A stretch of 64,000 nt of DNA from Bacteroides acidifaciens. GTDB taxonomy: Bacteria; Bacteroidota; Bacteroidia; Bacteroidales; Bacteroidaceae. The translations under genes and the position numbers were made by a program. Below are positions 13,763 through 21,020 of the stretch, one piece after another. Each line of letters opens with the position of its first letter. Position 1 is the first letter of the stretch. The notes under the pieces were generated by a model that was not told the origin of the DNA, did no database searches, and was given only the letters and a program-made list of their open reading frames with translations. The stretch lies in the NCBI RefSeq assembly GCF_024623065.1, contig NZ_JANJZR010000009.1, positions 30,248-94,247 on the forward strand, in the 5' to 3' direction.

Positions 13763-14656
13763 ATGACTACTACAAATAGACTTTGTTACACAGTATCAAA
13801 AAGATATATTCAAGCCGGGACAACCTTTGAAATCAATGTTAAAATATTACTGGCTGATGATTGCAAAAATAATATATGCGATTGGAGTATAACGGCGGAT
13901 ATTTACGAACAACGCAAAAACGGGCGTTTCGTTTGGTGTGCTGGTGGTTGCTGCCATGAAGAAATACTAAAGCGTTTCCCACAGTTTAAAATGTTCGTTG
14001 ATCTTCATTTGTCTAATCATTACGGCGCGCCAATGTACCCAGTTGAAAACGGTTTTTACCATATTACGAACAGCAGCAAAGAAACTGCAATTAACTATTT
14101 GCGTATCACGGAAACGGAATATAATTTGCTTCATCAGGCAGAAGATAAACAATACTTTAAATACCTCCTTTATATGCTCGGTATCGTTGAACGCTGGAAA
14201 AGAGAATCTAACGAGGCTTTAAAAAAGCTGGAAGAGTTAACCGGGCAAACATGGGAAAACCCATATAAGCCGGAAAACGAACGTTTTACTTTGAAATTGA
14301 CGGACGAAGAACGTACAACTATAACTAACAGAATAAACGATGGTTATTATCGCCCTGAAGCTGTACAAGCGCGAAAAGACGAAGAAAAGCGCAAAGCATA
14401 CGAGAAAAAACGCGCTAAAATAATTAACGATTGCAAAAAGAAACAACAAAAGGCCGAAAATGAAAAGCGGGTTATGTTGGCCGTTCTTGATGCCGGGTTA
14501 TCAGTTAATAATGTGATATATTACGATCATAGTAACGAGCTTGTTTTTAATTGGAAAGACTACGAAACAAAAGTAACGGAGAACGATTTTAATAAATTCG
14601 TTTCCAGTGTTAACCGTTCTTTGTTGCCTGCTGGCATAACTTTTAAAATGAAATAG
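13763..14656 (+). CDS. Hypothetical protein with charged coiled-coil
   Basis: A 297-residue protein. Residues 1-120 are beta-rich with cysteines (NNICDWS, WCAGGCCHEE). Residues about 140-170 are helical. Residues about 195-245 form a very charged helix (EEKRKAYEKKRAKIIN and KKKQQKAENEKR). The start at 13763 follows the conserved CCCTTTAAA...TATTATG motif rather than an in-frame ATG at 13709. No known domain recognised. The charged helix suggests a nucleic-acid or scaffold contact. Confidence 0.6.
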   Translation: MTTTNRLCYTVSKRYIQAGTTFEINVKILLADDCKNNICDWSITADIYEQRKNGRFVWCAGGCCHEEILKRFPQFKMFVDLHLSNHYGAPMYPVENGFYHITNSSKETAINYLRITETEYNLLHQAEDKQYFKYLLYMLGIVERWKRESNEALKKLEELTGQTWENPYKPENERFTLKLTDEERTTITNRINDGYYRPEAVQARKDEEKRKAYEKKRAKIINDCKKKQQKAENEKRVMLAVLDAGLSVNNVIYYDHSNELVFNWKDYETKVTENDFNKFVSSVNRSLLPAGITFKMK

Positions 14657-14658
14657 CC

Positions 14659-14871
14659 ATGTCAAAATACACGATAACCAATCAAAAAGAGTTACGCCGA
14701 TCTTTTTGGGAGTTCTGCAAAGAGTTCGGAGGCGAATTTGAAAGAGAAGCCAACAAAAAGAAACATTCTTTTAAACTGGATTTTAATATAGCTTTCGGAG
14801 AATATAAAGACGGACTTTGTAAAGATGGCATTATATCGCAAAGTTTATACGAACGTGCAACACTTTATTAA
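14659..14871 (+). CDS. Small basic hypothetical protein
   Basis: A 70-residue protein (MSKYTITNQKELRRSFWEFC...) starting two bases after the previous stop, so it is co-translated. Charged, helical, single domain, no membrane segment. Function unknown. Confidence 0.55.
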   Translation: MSKYTITNQKELRRSFWEFCKEFGGEFEREANKKKHSFKLDFNIAFGEYKDGLCKDGIISQSLYERATLY

Positions 14872-14880
14872 TAATAAGCT

Positions 14881-14991
14881 ATGTTTTGTTTAATGCTGCT
14901 TTTATTCGGTGCCGTGGTGTTTATCTCCGGCACCGATCCCAAAAAATTAAAAGACTTCATAAATAAAAACGATCAATCAGACAAATTTTAA
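14881..14991 (+). CDS. 36-residue membrane peptide
   Basis: ATG at 14881, TAA at 14989. Residues 1-17 are hydrophobic (CLMLLLFGAVVFISG), followed by a basic-acidic tail (PKKLKDFINK). A 7-bp inverted repeat GGTGCCG/CGGCACC lies within its coding sequence. Spacing (9 bases after the previous gene, 4 before the next) supports real translation. It looks like a single-pass inner-membrane peptide. Confidence 0.5.
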   Translation: MFCLMLLLFGAVVFISGTDPKKLKDFINKNDQSDKF

Positions 14992-14995
14992 ATTT

Positions 14996-15163
14996 ATGGA
15001 GAAAAAGATATTATATCATATTGGGTTATATGGATTTAGAAAACTTATAGTTTATGTAATTAAGGATAACGGGGATAATAATACATCTATTGTTAGCCTT
15101 AACAAAGACGGTTCATTCCCTAAACACGTTTGGAACTGTAATTTGCATAACATAAACGAATAA
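14996..15163 (+). CDS. 55-residue hypothetical protein
   Basis: ATG at 14996, stop at 15161-15163. The sequence MEKKILYHIGLYGFRKLIVY is followed by a charged loop and NKDGSFPKHVWN. Beta-rich and soluble. Operon spacing to its neighbour (4 bases) supports it. No family recognised. Confidence 0.5.
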   Translation: MEKKILYHIGLYGFRKLIVYVIKDNGDNNTSIVSLNKDGSFPKHVWNCNLHNINE

Positions 15164-15180
15164 TACAAATATTCCACCGC

Positions 15181-15222
15181 GCCGGGCGGTTTCCCGGCAT
15201 TCCTTTAAACTTTGATATTATG
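15181..15222 (+). repeat. Hairpin H3 plus pre-start motif
   Basis: GCCGGG (15181-15186) pairs with CCCGGC (15193-15198), and CCTTTAAACTTTGATATTATG follows with its ATG at 15220. This is the third hairpin and the closest in layout to H1, where the motif also follows directly. Confidence 0.6.
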
Positions 15223-15378
15223 ACTACCTATATAATAGAATCCCCAAACGGAGAAACGCACAAATTAGAAGTATTCCGCACCGCAACCGGATTTAGTGTT
15301 TGTGTTGATGGCTCAAATATATGTGAGAGTATAACGGAGGAAGATTTTTTGCAAGAGCTTGAAAACCCTACTTTCTAA
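15220..15378 (+). CDS. 52-residue hypothetical protein
   Basis: ATG at 15220 within the conserved motif, TAA at 15376-15378. Begins MTTYIIESPNGETHKLEVF, then an acidic C-terminus (ITEEDFLQELENPTF). A short beta-hairpin followed by a helix is likely. Unknown function. Confidence 0.5.
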   Translation: MTTYIIESPNGETHKLEVFRTATGFSVCVDGSNICESITEEDFLQELENPTF

Positions 15379-15379
15379 C

Positions 15380-15520
15380 ATGGTGGGCGTAATTATTTGG
15401 CTAATAGTAGTTTTATTAATCTGCTTTAGCGTGTTTGGCGGTCTTTGGCTGCTTCCTATTTACTTGCTTTTCTGCCTTGCTTTAGGCTTTTACTTTGGTG
15501 TAAAATATCTAACTATTTAA
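15380..15520 (+). CDS. 46-residue two-pass membrane peptide
   Basis: ATG at 15380, one base after the previous stop; TAA at 15518-15520, four bases before the clamp gene. Almost the whole peptide is hydrophobic: VIIWLIVVLLICFSVFGG and LLPIYLLFCLALGFYFG, giving two membrane segments with a tight turn. Small double-span peptides in phage operons can be holin- or superinfection-type proteins; that is only a possibility. Confidence 0.5.
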   Translation: MVGVIIWLIVVLLICFSVFGGLWLLPIYLLFCLALGFYFGVKYLTI

Positions 15521-15524
15521 TGTT

Positions 15525-17255
15525 ATGAATGAAAAAGAATTTAACGGCCTTATTTTGGCCGAACTGGTTAAAATAGCAAACGAAGTTTTTACAAATGAAA
15601 TAGAAATAGCTCCCGGCACCTATACCGCCGCGGAGCTTGCAAAGCTGAAAGATGCCAACGGCAACGAGATAAATATAAAATATCTTTGCGTTGATGCCAA
15701 ACTAAATATAACGGATTTTAGGGCTGTACAAATAAACAGCTTTAAGTGTTCCTTCCCAGTGGATCAGGTTTTTAATCTTGTTTGGCAATTTGAAAAGCTG
15801 ATAGGCACCAAACAAGCCAATAAAACAAGGTTTACCAAAATAGAAGAGCGTGAAAATATTGTTTGCTCCTTTGATATGTGGATTACAAAGGAACATCTAA
15901 ATATCACTAAATTAGTAACAAAAGATTCTCTAAGACCAGCATTTAATTATATTTATCTTGATCCTTACAAATCGGCTTTAGTTGCTTCTGACGGGCGTAC
16001 ATTAAAAGAATATCCCGTAATTATTGAAACATCCGGGCTTTTGCCTGACGGTCTGAAATTATTTATCAATCCCAAACATTTAAAAGAAATGGTTGGCCGG
16101 TGCTCTGTTTGTGTTTGCAGTCAGGAAGGCGGCAATATTACAGAAATAACCAACGATAAAAAACAAACCTTTATTTGTGATTTTGCCGGATATTTCCCTA
16201 ATTACCGGCTTGTATATCCCAATCTTTCAAAAGACGGATTTATAAAGATTCAGAAAAGCGAATTAAAAGCGGTTGCCGGTTTTGTAAAAGAAATAGCCAA
16301 ACGGAACAAAAAAAGCGGTTTCTCACTTCGTACTATTGCCGGAGAGAACAAAGTTTATTTATCTTATAATGACGCAGACAGTAACGGACACAAAGAACTT
16401 TGTGTAACATTGGAAAAAGCCGCTTTAATTGATATAAAGTTAGGTTTCTTTGCATCAAACGTTATCCCTTTGCTTTCCGGCTGGACTGGTGGCGTATGGC
16501 TGGTGGCACCTGATCGGGCGGCGGTCTTCGATGATAAGGCGGCACGTATAGGTGTGGTTATGCCTGCATTTATAAATGATTCTATTTGCCCGAACTTAAA
16601 ATGTAATATAAAGGCTTTAGATCGCGCCAAAGCTCCGATCATCCCGGAAAAAGAACCGGTAAGAGAACCGGAAAAACATTTACCGGCCTTATATGTGGAT
16701 GCACAAACGAAAACACCGGCGTTTGTCTTTGCTTTGGTAGCTCTGATAGATTTTATTTCCCGTTGGTTTTATCAGGATCAAATAAACAAAGCATTACAGA
16801 GGCTAACAATGTTAACCGAACTATCCGGCATTTCTTTGCCTGAACTATTAACCGAATCAGTAAGCGAAGAAACAAACGCAAATGTACCCGAACCAATAAC
16901 AGAGGATGAACCAGTACGCGCATACACACCCGAACTATTGTATATTGATCGGCCTTTGGTTTTTCCGGTGCCTATCTTCATACATAAACATGAACGAACT
17001 ATCAGCCGAATCGTTGTGCCCAAACTATTGAATCACCAATGTATAGCGTTACTGTTTGTTTCCATGATGTTACCCGAACTATTACGGCGATATGTTTGGG
17101 GAACAATCCGACCAAAGGCAAATGCAGATGAACTATTTTGGGGCGATTTCAGACGTTTTCACACCAAAGGTAATCATCGAATCAGAGACGGAACAAAAGA
17201 GGCAAACAAGCCTAAATTACAGCCATTTCAAACGAATTATTACATATATCAATGA
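15525..17255 (+). CDS. DnaN-like sliding clamp with long C-terminal extension
   Basis: A 576-residue protein. The first ~365 residues follow the beta-clamp pattern: SLRPAFNYIYLD and ALVASDGRTLKEYPV (compare the ATDGHRL region of DnaN), FAGYFPNYRLVYP, and a terminal IGVVMPAF like the MPMR end of DnaN. That domain would ring DNA and tether a polymerase. Residues ~370-576 are an added region rich in proline and leucine with repeated PELL-type words and a hydrophobic segment (FVFALVALIDFISRWF). The clamp part is near the usual 365-380 residues, so the tail is extra. The DNA of the tail repeats GAACTAT. It is placed before a ribbon-helix-helix gene. Confidence 0.6.
   Translation: MNEKEFNGLILAELVKIANEVFTNEIEIAPGTYTAAELAKLKDANGNEINIKYLCVDAKLNITDFRAVQINSFKCSFPVDQVFNLVWQFEKLIGTKQANKTRFTKIEERENIVCSFDMWITKEHLNITKLVTKDSLRPAFNYIYLDPYKSALVASDGRTLKEYPVIIETSGLLPDGLKLFINPKHLKEMVGRCSVCVCSQEGGNITEITNDKKQTFICDFAGYFPNYRLVYPNLSKDGFIKIQKSELKAVAGFVKEIAKRNKKSGFSLRTIAGENKVYLSYNDADSNGHKELCVTLEKAALIDIKLGFFASNVIPLLSGWTGGVWLVAPDRAAVFDDKAARIGVVMPAFINDSICPNLKCNIKALDRAKAPIIPEKEPVREPEKHLPALYVDAQTKTPAFVFALVALIDFISRWFYQDQINKALQRLTMLTELSGISLPELLTESVSEETNANVPEPITEDEPVRAYTPELLYIDRPLVFPVPIFIHKHERTISRIVVPKLLNHQCIALLFVSMMLPELLRRYVWGTIRPKANADELFWGDFRRFHTKGNHRIRDGTKEANKPKLQPFQTNYYIYQ
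16818..17136 (+). repeat. Dispersed GAACTAT motif series inside the clamp gene
   Basis: GAACTAT occurs at 16818, 16842, 16932, 16996, 17076 and 17130, with AAACTAT at 17022. Most copies extend to CCCGAACTATT and read PELL or similar, but the copy at 16996 is in another frame, so conservation is partly at the DNA level. Confidence 0.5.
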
Positions 17256-17261
17256 ATTATT

Positions 17262-17444
17262 ATGGAAGAGAATAAACAAGCCAAAAGAAGTTATCGCCGA
17301 AACAAACCGGTTACGAAAAGTAAGGTCTATGCTATTAGACTGGATATTGATTTGGTTGATTTTGTCAGAGAGCAACCGAACATGAGTAAATTTATTAATG
17401 AACTGATCCGAAAGGAGAAGGAAAATACCCAAAAGTATGAATGA
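17262..17444 (+). CDS. Ribbon-helix-helix type DNA-binding protein
   Basis: A 60-residue basic protein. A basic N-terminus (KQAKRSYRRNKPVTKSK) is followed by a strand (VYAIRLDID) and two helices (VDFVREQP, MSKFINELIRKEKE), which is the arrangement of CopG/Arc dimers that insert a two-strand sheet in the major groove. It sits between the clamp gene and genes for ParA-like functions, so it may control copy number, partition or the operon itself. An alternative is a small antitoxin; no toxin partner is obvious. Confidence 0.55.
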   Translation: MEENKQAKRSYRRNKPVTKSKVYAIRLDIDLVDFVREQPNMSKFINELIRKEKENTQKYE

Positions 17445-17946
17445 AAAATCAAAAGCTTTTGAACTGATAGAATTTGTTTGGAACAATGAAAAGACTGATT
17501 CTTATTTACGAGTCAACATAGCCATGTATGAAGCAGTAAAGTTGGCTATAATATCTCAAATGAAATTCAATAAAGAGGATTTTCAGAATATATTTTCAAA
17601 ATTCAGCGGTGGTTACTGGTTTGGAGTCAACGCCAACGGTAAGGGCTATGGTGAAAATTTCTATCGGAAAGCTGTTACTTCGGGAAATATTTCAGCCTGC
17701 CAAAGCTATGAAGCATTCTGCAATATTAAACCCTTCATAGACTCCAAAGGCAGAAGGTTATGCAAAGGGGCAATGTACCGGGATAATGAGAAACGTTATA
17801 GGGTGACGGGATTTGATTTCAGCACTAAAAAAGTTTATTTAGTAGGTTATGCCATAAGTGATTGGGAAGAAAAAGGCAAAAAGACTCTTTTCAACTTTAC
17901 CAACAACGAATGGAACGAATTTAGAAAACAAATAAAGCAATTTTAG
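17437..17946 (+). CDS. Hypothetical protein
   Basis: A 169-residue protein starting 8 bases before the end of the ribbon-helix-helix gene. Helical N-terminus, then FSGGYWFGVNANGKGYGE and a later beta-rich half (MYRDNEKRYRVTGFDFSTKKVYLVGY) resembling a small SH3-like or barrel fold. Unrecognised. Translational coupling to the regulator suggests a linked role. Confidence 0.5.
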   Translation: MNEKSKAFELIEFVWNNEKTDSYLRVNIAMYEAVKLAIISQMKFNKEDFQNIFSKFSGGYWFGVNANGKGYGENFYRKAVTSGNISACQSYEAFCNIKPFIDSKGRRLCKGAMYRDNEKRYRVTGFDFSTKKVYLVGYAISDWEEKGKKTLFNFTNNEWNEFRKQIKQF

Positions 17947-17953
17947 CATAATT

Positions 17954-18211
17954 ATGAATCAAAAAGCAAAAGATTATATCAGACGTAACACTTTGGATTT
18001 GGAAAGTGACAACCGGATGGATTCTACCGGCTATGTGCAATATGCCATATCAGAAGCAAAAGCCTATGCAGCAATAGCGATAGCCGAAGAAGGAATGAGA
18101 CAAAAAGCCATTGAAGCATTCAAATTTGCTGTTGATGGTTACTTCATAATTGGTGGTACCGATTATTCAGCCGATAGATTAAATGAATTTATTAAAAAAC
18201 TTGAATCTTAA
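17954..18211 (+). CDS. Small alpha-helical protein, unknown
   Basis: An 85-residue protein with repeated alanine-rich helices (ISEAKAYAAIAIAEEGMRQKA). Possibly a tetratricopeptide-like pair of helices. Starts seven bases after the previous stop. No known family. Confidence 0.5.
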   Translation: MNQKAKDYIRRNTLDLESDNRMDSTGYVQYAISEAKAYAAIAIAEEGMRQKAIEAFKFAVDGYFIIGGTDYSADRLNEFIKKLES

Positions 18212-18223
18212 TTGGATATTTAT

Positions 18224-18619
18224 ATGAGAATGATAAAATTTAGAGCGAAAAGGGTTAACGGTGGTGAATGGGTAAAGAGTATGACCATTTCCTATGGAAC
18301 CATCAAAAGAAAGATGTACAATGTATTCTTTGAAGTAGAACCCAACAAGTGGGTTGGTGTTATTCCCGAAACAGTCTGTCAGTTCAGCGAAATAACCGAT
18401 AAGAACGGTAATAGCATCTTCGAACATGATCTAATACTGATTCATGAAAGTGAAAGCTCCTATCAATTTACAGTTGAGGTATTATTTCATAAAGGTATGT
18501 TTTGCTACAAGAACAAGGCATGTGGCTTTACTCCGTTGTGGTACGTCAGCGATAGATGTGAAGTGATAGGAAATGCTTTTGATAATCCTGAATTGATGAA
18601 AGAAGGAGTCCAACCATGA
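18224..18619 (+). CDS. YopX-family phage protein
   Basis: A 131-residue protein with the YopX layout. It begins with MIKFRAKRVNGGEWVKS (compare IKFRAW...GEWVYG). The middle is VIPETVCQFSEITDKNGNSIFEHDLILI, and the end CEVIGNAFDNPELM matches the conserved 'ETV.QFTGL.DKNGK.IFEGDIV ... IGNI.ENPEL' pattern. YopX proteins are common in phages and mobile elements; their molecular role is unknown. The ATG at 18224 is used because the upstream TTG at 18212 abuts the previous stop. Confidence 0.85.
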   Translation: MRMIKFRAKRVNGGEWVKSMTISYGTIKRKMYNVFFEVEPNKWVGVIPETVCQFSEITDKNGNSIFEHDLILIHESESSYQFTVEVLFHKGMFCYKNKACGFTPLWYVSDRCEVIGNAFDNPELMKEGVQP

Positions 18620-18885
18620 ATATGCCATATAAAACCAGTCGTGACTATCAGCTTCTTAAAAAGCTACTGGATGAAGGAAAAGAGATCGTATGTTTTACAG
18701 ACTTTCCGATAGATAATCGGATTTTCCGTGATGTTTGTAAAGCAAGAAAAATAGGAGAAGGCCGATATTCCGTTACTTGCCGTGGTTGTGAATATGCTTC
18801 ATTTTGGGAAAATCACAATTACAAATGGACGTTTGAAGATGAAATGCGAATGGCTAATATAGAATTTATTGAACCAAATATTTAA
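18616..18885 (+). CDS. Hypothetical protein
   Basis: An 89-residue protein that overlaps the YopX gene by four bases (ATGA), so is co-translated. It contains GRYSVTCRGCEYASFW with a CxxC pair and a preceding DVCKARKIG, so a small metal-binding fold is possible. No family recognised. Confidence 0.55.
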   Translation: MNMPYKTSRDYQLLKKLLDEGKEIVCFTDFPIDNRIFRDVCKARKIGEGRYSVTCRGCEYASFWENHNYKWTFEDEMRMANIEFIEPNI

Positions 18886-18890
18886 TTGAT

Positions 18891-19463
18891 ATGAAAGCTA
18901 TTATAATATATTCAGGCAAAGGCGGCGTAGGCAAAACCACAACAACCGCAAATATAGCAAGATTACTTGCAAAACAAGGGAATAAGGTGTTTATCATTGA
19001 TGCAGATATAAACACCCCGTCAATGAACACCGAATTTGAAGGCGATCATCCGCATGAAATGATTTGGGTACACTCTTCTGGAAATATGTTTTCCAAGTTT
19101 ATTTACTTGGAAAAATCAATGGTAAGGCAATATCTTGAACTGGCTAAAAAGAAAATACACTCTATCAACCCGGATTATGTTCTTATTGACACGCCTCCAA
19201 GTGTTACAAACGTGCATATAGAACTTCTTAGTAGGGTAAAAGTAAGTTATGTGCTGTTTGTCACCCAACCCACGAAATTAAGCAACCAAGATGTATTGCG
19301 TACAATGGACTTCTTTCATGAAAGATGTGGGAAGGTTAATTGTGGTATTGTGGAGAATATGTGCTACGGTACAGAACATAATGAATACCCAATAAGACTT
19401 GTTGCACAAATACCCATGCAGGACAACATGAATACCGAAAACCTGCTAACCAATGCCCTATAA
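18891..19463 (+). CDS. ParA/Mrp-type P-loop ATPase
   Basis: A 190-residue protein with a deviant Walker A loop GKGGVGKTT at the N-terminus, the switch/Walker A' region FIIDADINTPSM, a Walker B-like VLIDTPPS, and a C-terminal PTKLSNQDV region. These are the motifs of the SIMIBI ParA/MinD/Mrp class. In a phage-plasmid it would segregate the element at division; the Mrp-like wording could instead point to metal-cluster work. It is shorter than most ParA proteins (about 190 versus 250 or more) and no ParB or parS is visible. It overlaps the next gene by 11 bases. Confidence 0.75.
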   Translation: MKAIIIYSGKGGVGKTTTTANIARLLAKQGNKVFIIDADINTPSMNTEFEGDHPHEMIWVHSSGNMFSKFIYLEKSMVRQYLELAKKKIHSINPDYVLIDTPPSVTNVHIELLSRVKVSYVLFVTQPTKLSNQDVLRTMDFFHERCGKVNCGIVENMCYGTEHNEYPIRLVAQIPMQDNMNTENLLTNAL

Positions 19464-20148
19464 TGAGTTTCAAAAGATAGTTGATGAAATCGTACAGAGT
19501 GATATTGTTGTTCTTGAAGAATATTCCACCGAAAACGGATATGATGAAAACTTTGATGTTACGGATATACACATTACCGGCTCACGAAAACATTACTTTA
19601 CCCATGAACTTAAATATGATAATGGTGTAGAAAAAACTCTTACTCTACCTGCTATGAAATTTCTGTCTGTAAGAACATGGGATAAAGTAAGAGATTATAT
19701 CCGATTCCATGATGATATGGGACATCTTTGGGACGAGAGAATGAGAAGATGTGATACAGAAAGGGTTGGCAGAGTAGTAAATCATTTCCAAAATGACGAT
19801 AACGCCTATTTTATGGTTATAAATGCGCCAAACACGGAAGTTCATCTCATTACCGGAGAAATCGGAATCTGTTCTTTATTGACTGGGCAGAGAGGGCATT
19901 TTGAACTACCAAGAGTCAGTTATCAAACGAGTAAAGGAAACGTGGTGCTGTTCCCTGATGAAATTATGCCAGTAGATATAAACTTGCTACAACAAGAAAT
20001 AAACGAAGGCTATATAATGTTAAGTGACGGGAGATATTTACCACCGAAAGAAACGGTACAACAATGTTACAACGCTTTCGGCATAAGGGTTGGCTTAGGT
20101 GATAATTGGGAAGATATTTATGATAGTTGGAATAAAGAAATGAAATAA
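19453..20148 (+). CDS. Hypothetical protein coupled to ParA-like ATPase
   Basis: A 231-residue acidic protein whose start overlaps the ParA-type gene by 11 bases. N-terminal half is mixed (DVTDIHITGSRKHYFTH), and a central part reads RVVNHFQNDDNAYFMVINAP. No ParB-like helix-turn-helix motif is seen. Coupling would fit a partner of the ATPase or an unrelated accessory protein. Family not recognised. Confidence 0.5.
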   Translation: MPYNEFQKIVDEIVQSDIVVLEEYSTENGYDENFDVTDIHITGSRKHYFTHELKYDNGVEKTLTLPAMKFLSVRTWDKVRDYIRFHDDMGHLWDERMRRCDTERVGRVVNHFQNDDNAYFMVINAPNTEVHLITGEIGICSLLTGQRGHFELPRVSYQTSKGNVVLFPDEIMPVDINLLQQEINEGYIMLSDGRYLPPKETVQQCYNAFGIRVGLGDNWEDIYDSWNKEMK

Positions 20149-20150
20149 AA

Positions 20151-20969
20151 ATGAAAGATTTACGTACAGCATTTTTGGTAAAATACCCCAAATATGAAAT
20201 TATACTCAACATGTATAGTAAGGCGAACGATTGCCCGGCAACATGGGAGAATCTTTCAAAAGTCCGATTGCAGGCTTTTGTTGATTATATGGAAGAACGG
20301 CTGGCACCAAACTCTGTTCGCCAATATGCCGCCAAATTAAAAGCTGTATTGAACTTGTATAATGAAGAGGTTGAGCTACCTAAAGACTATAATAAAATCC
20401 TTTCAGTAAAAAATGTGAGAAGCACTAATGTTTGGCTTACTGATGAAGAACTTGAACAAATTATCACCTATGTTCCCAAGAATGCCAACGAACAATTGGT
20501 ACGCACACAATTTTTAATAGGAGCCTTTACCGGTTGCCGTCATAGCGACTATACACGGTTGAACAACCGTAATATAGTGGGTGGAATGATCTCTTATGTC
20601 AGCCTAAAAACTAAAACTCATGCCACAGTGCCATTGAAGCCAATCGTGAAAGAGCTACTAACAAATTTGCCAAAAGAAGAAGTTACTGATCCGACATTCA
20701 ACAATAATATCCGTAATATTTGCCGGAAAGCCGGAATCACAGAGGCGGTTAAAGTATTCAAGGCCGGAAAGGAAGTGGAAGGTGAAAAATGGGAATTTGT
20801 TTCAAGCCACACGGCACGCCGGAGTTTTGCAACCAATTTGTATTTACGCGGTGCCGATTTATACTCAATAAGCCAAATGATGGGACATGCAAGCGTGGAA
20901 ATGACTCAAAATTATCTTTGCTGTGGTCTCCGTGAACAATCGGCACAAGTTATGGAGTATTTTAAATGA
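20151..20969 (+). CDS. Tyrosine recombinase (short form)
   Basis: A 272-residue site-specific recombinase. N-terminal SAM-like DNA-binding part (residues ~20-90), then catalytic Arg in GAFTGCRHSDY (~residue 125), the HTARR box (SSHTARRSF) at ~225, GHAS at ~248 and the nucleophile Tyr in TQNYL at ~257, so all key residues are present. It lacks the extra arm-binding domain of the neighbouring integrase. It could resolve dimers, excise, or invert a segment. It is the last plus-strand gene and faces the second recombinase tail to tail. Confidence 0.85.
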   Translation: MKDLRTAFLVKYPKYEIILNMYSKANDCPATWENLSKVRLQAFVDYMEERLAPNSVRQYAAKLKAVLNLYNEEVELPKDYNKILSVKNVRSTNVWLTDEELEQIITYVPKNANEQLVRTQFLIGAFTGCRHSDYTRLNNRNIVGGMISYVSLKTKTHATVPLKPIVKELLTNLPKEEVTDPTFNNNIRNICRKAGITEAVKVFKAGKEVEGEKWEFVSSHTARRSFATNLYLRGADLYSISQMMGHASVEMTQNYLCCGLREQSAQVMEYFK

Positions 20970-21020
20970 AACAAGCCACGCTAAATATCGGTAGAACTAT
21001 TTTAGCGTGGCTCTCTTATA

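Noticed and set aside
17092..17385. Plus-strand frame of 97 codons overlapping the clamp gene and the ribbon-helix-helix gene
   Set aside because: It overlaps two better supported frames and gives no recognisable protein. A frame-shifted end of the clamp gene was considered but cannot be shown from one sequence.
17262..17946. Toxin-antitoxin pair (ribbon-helix-helix protein plus following gene)
   Set aside because: The 169-residue partner is too long for, and shows no motif of, RelE, MazF or Fic-type toxins.
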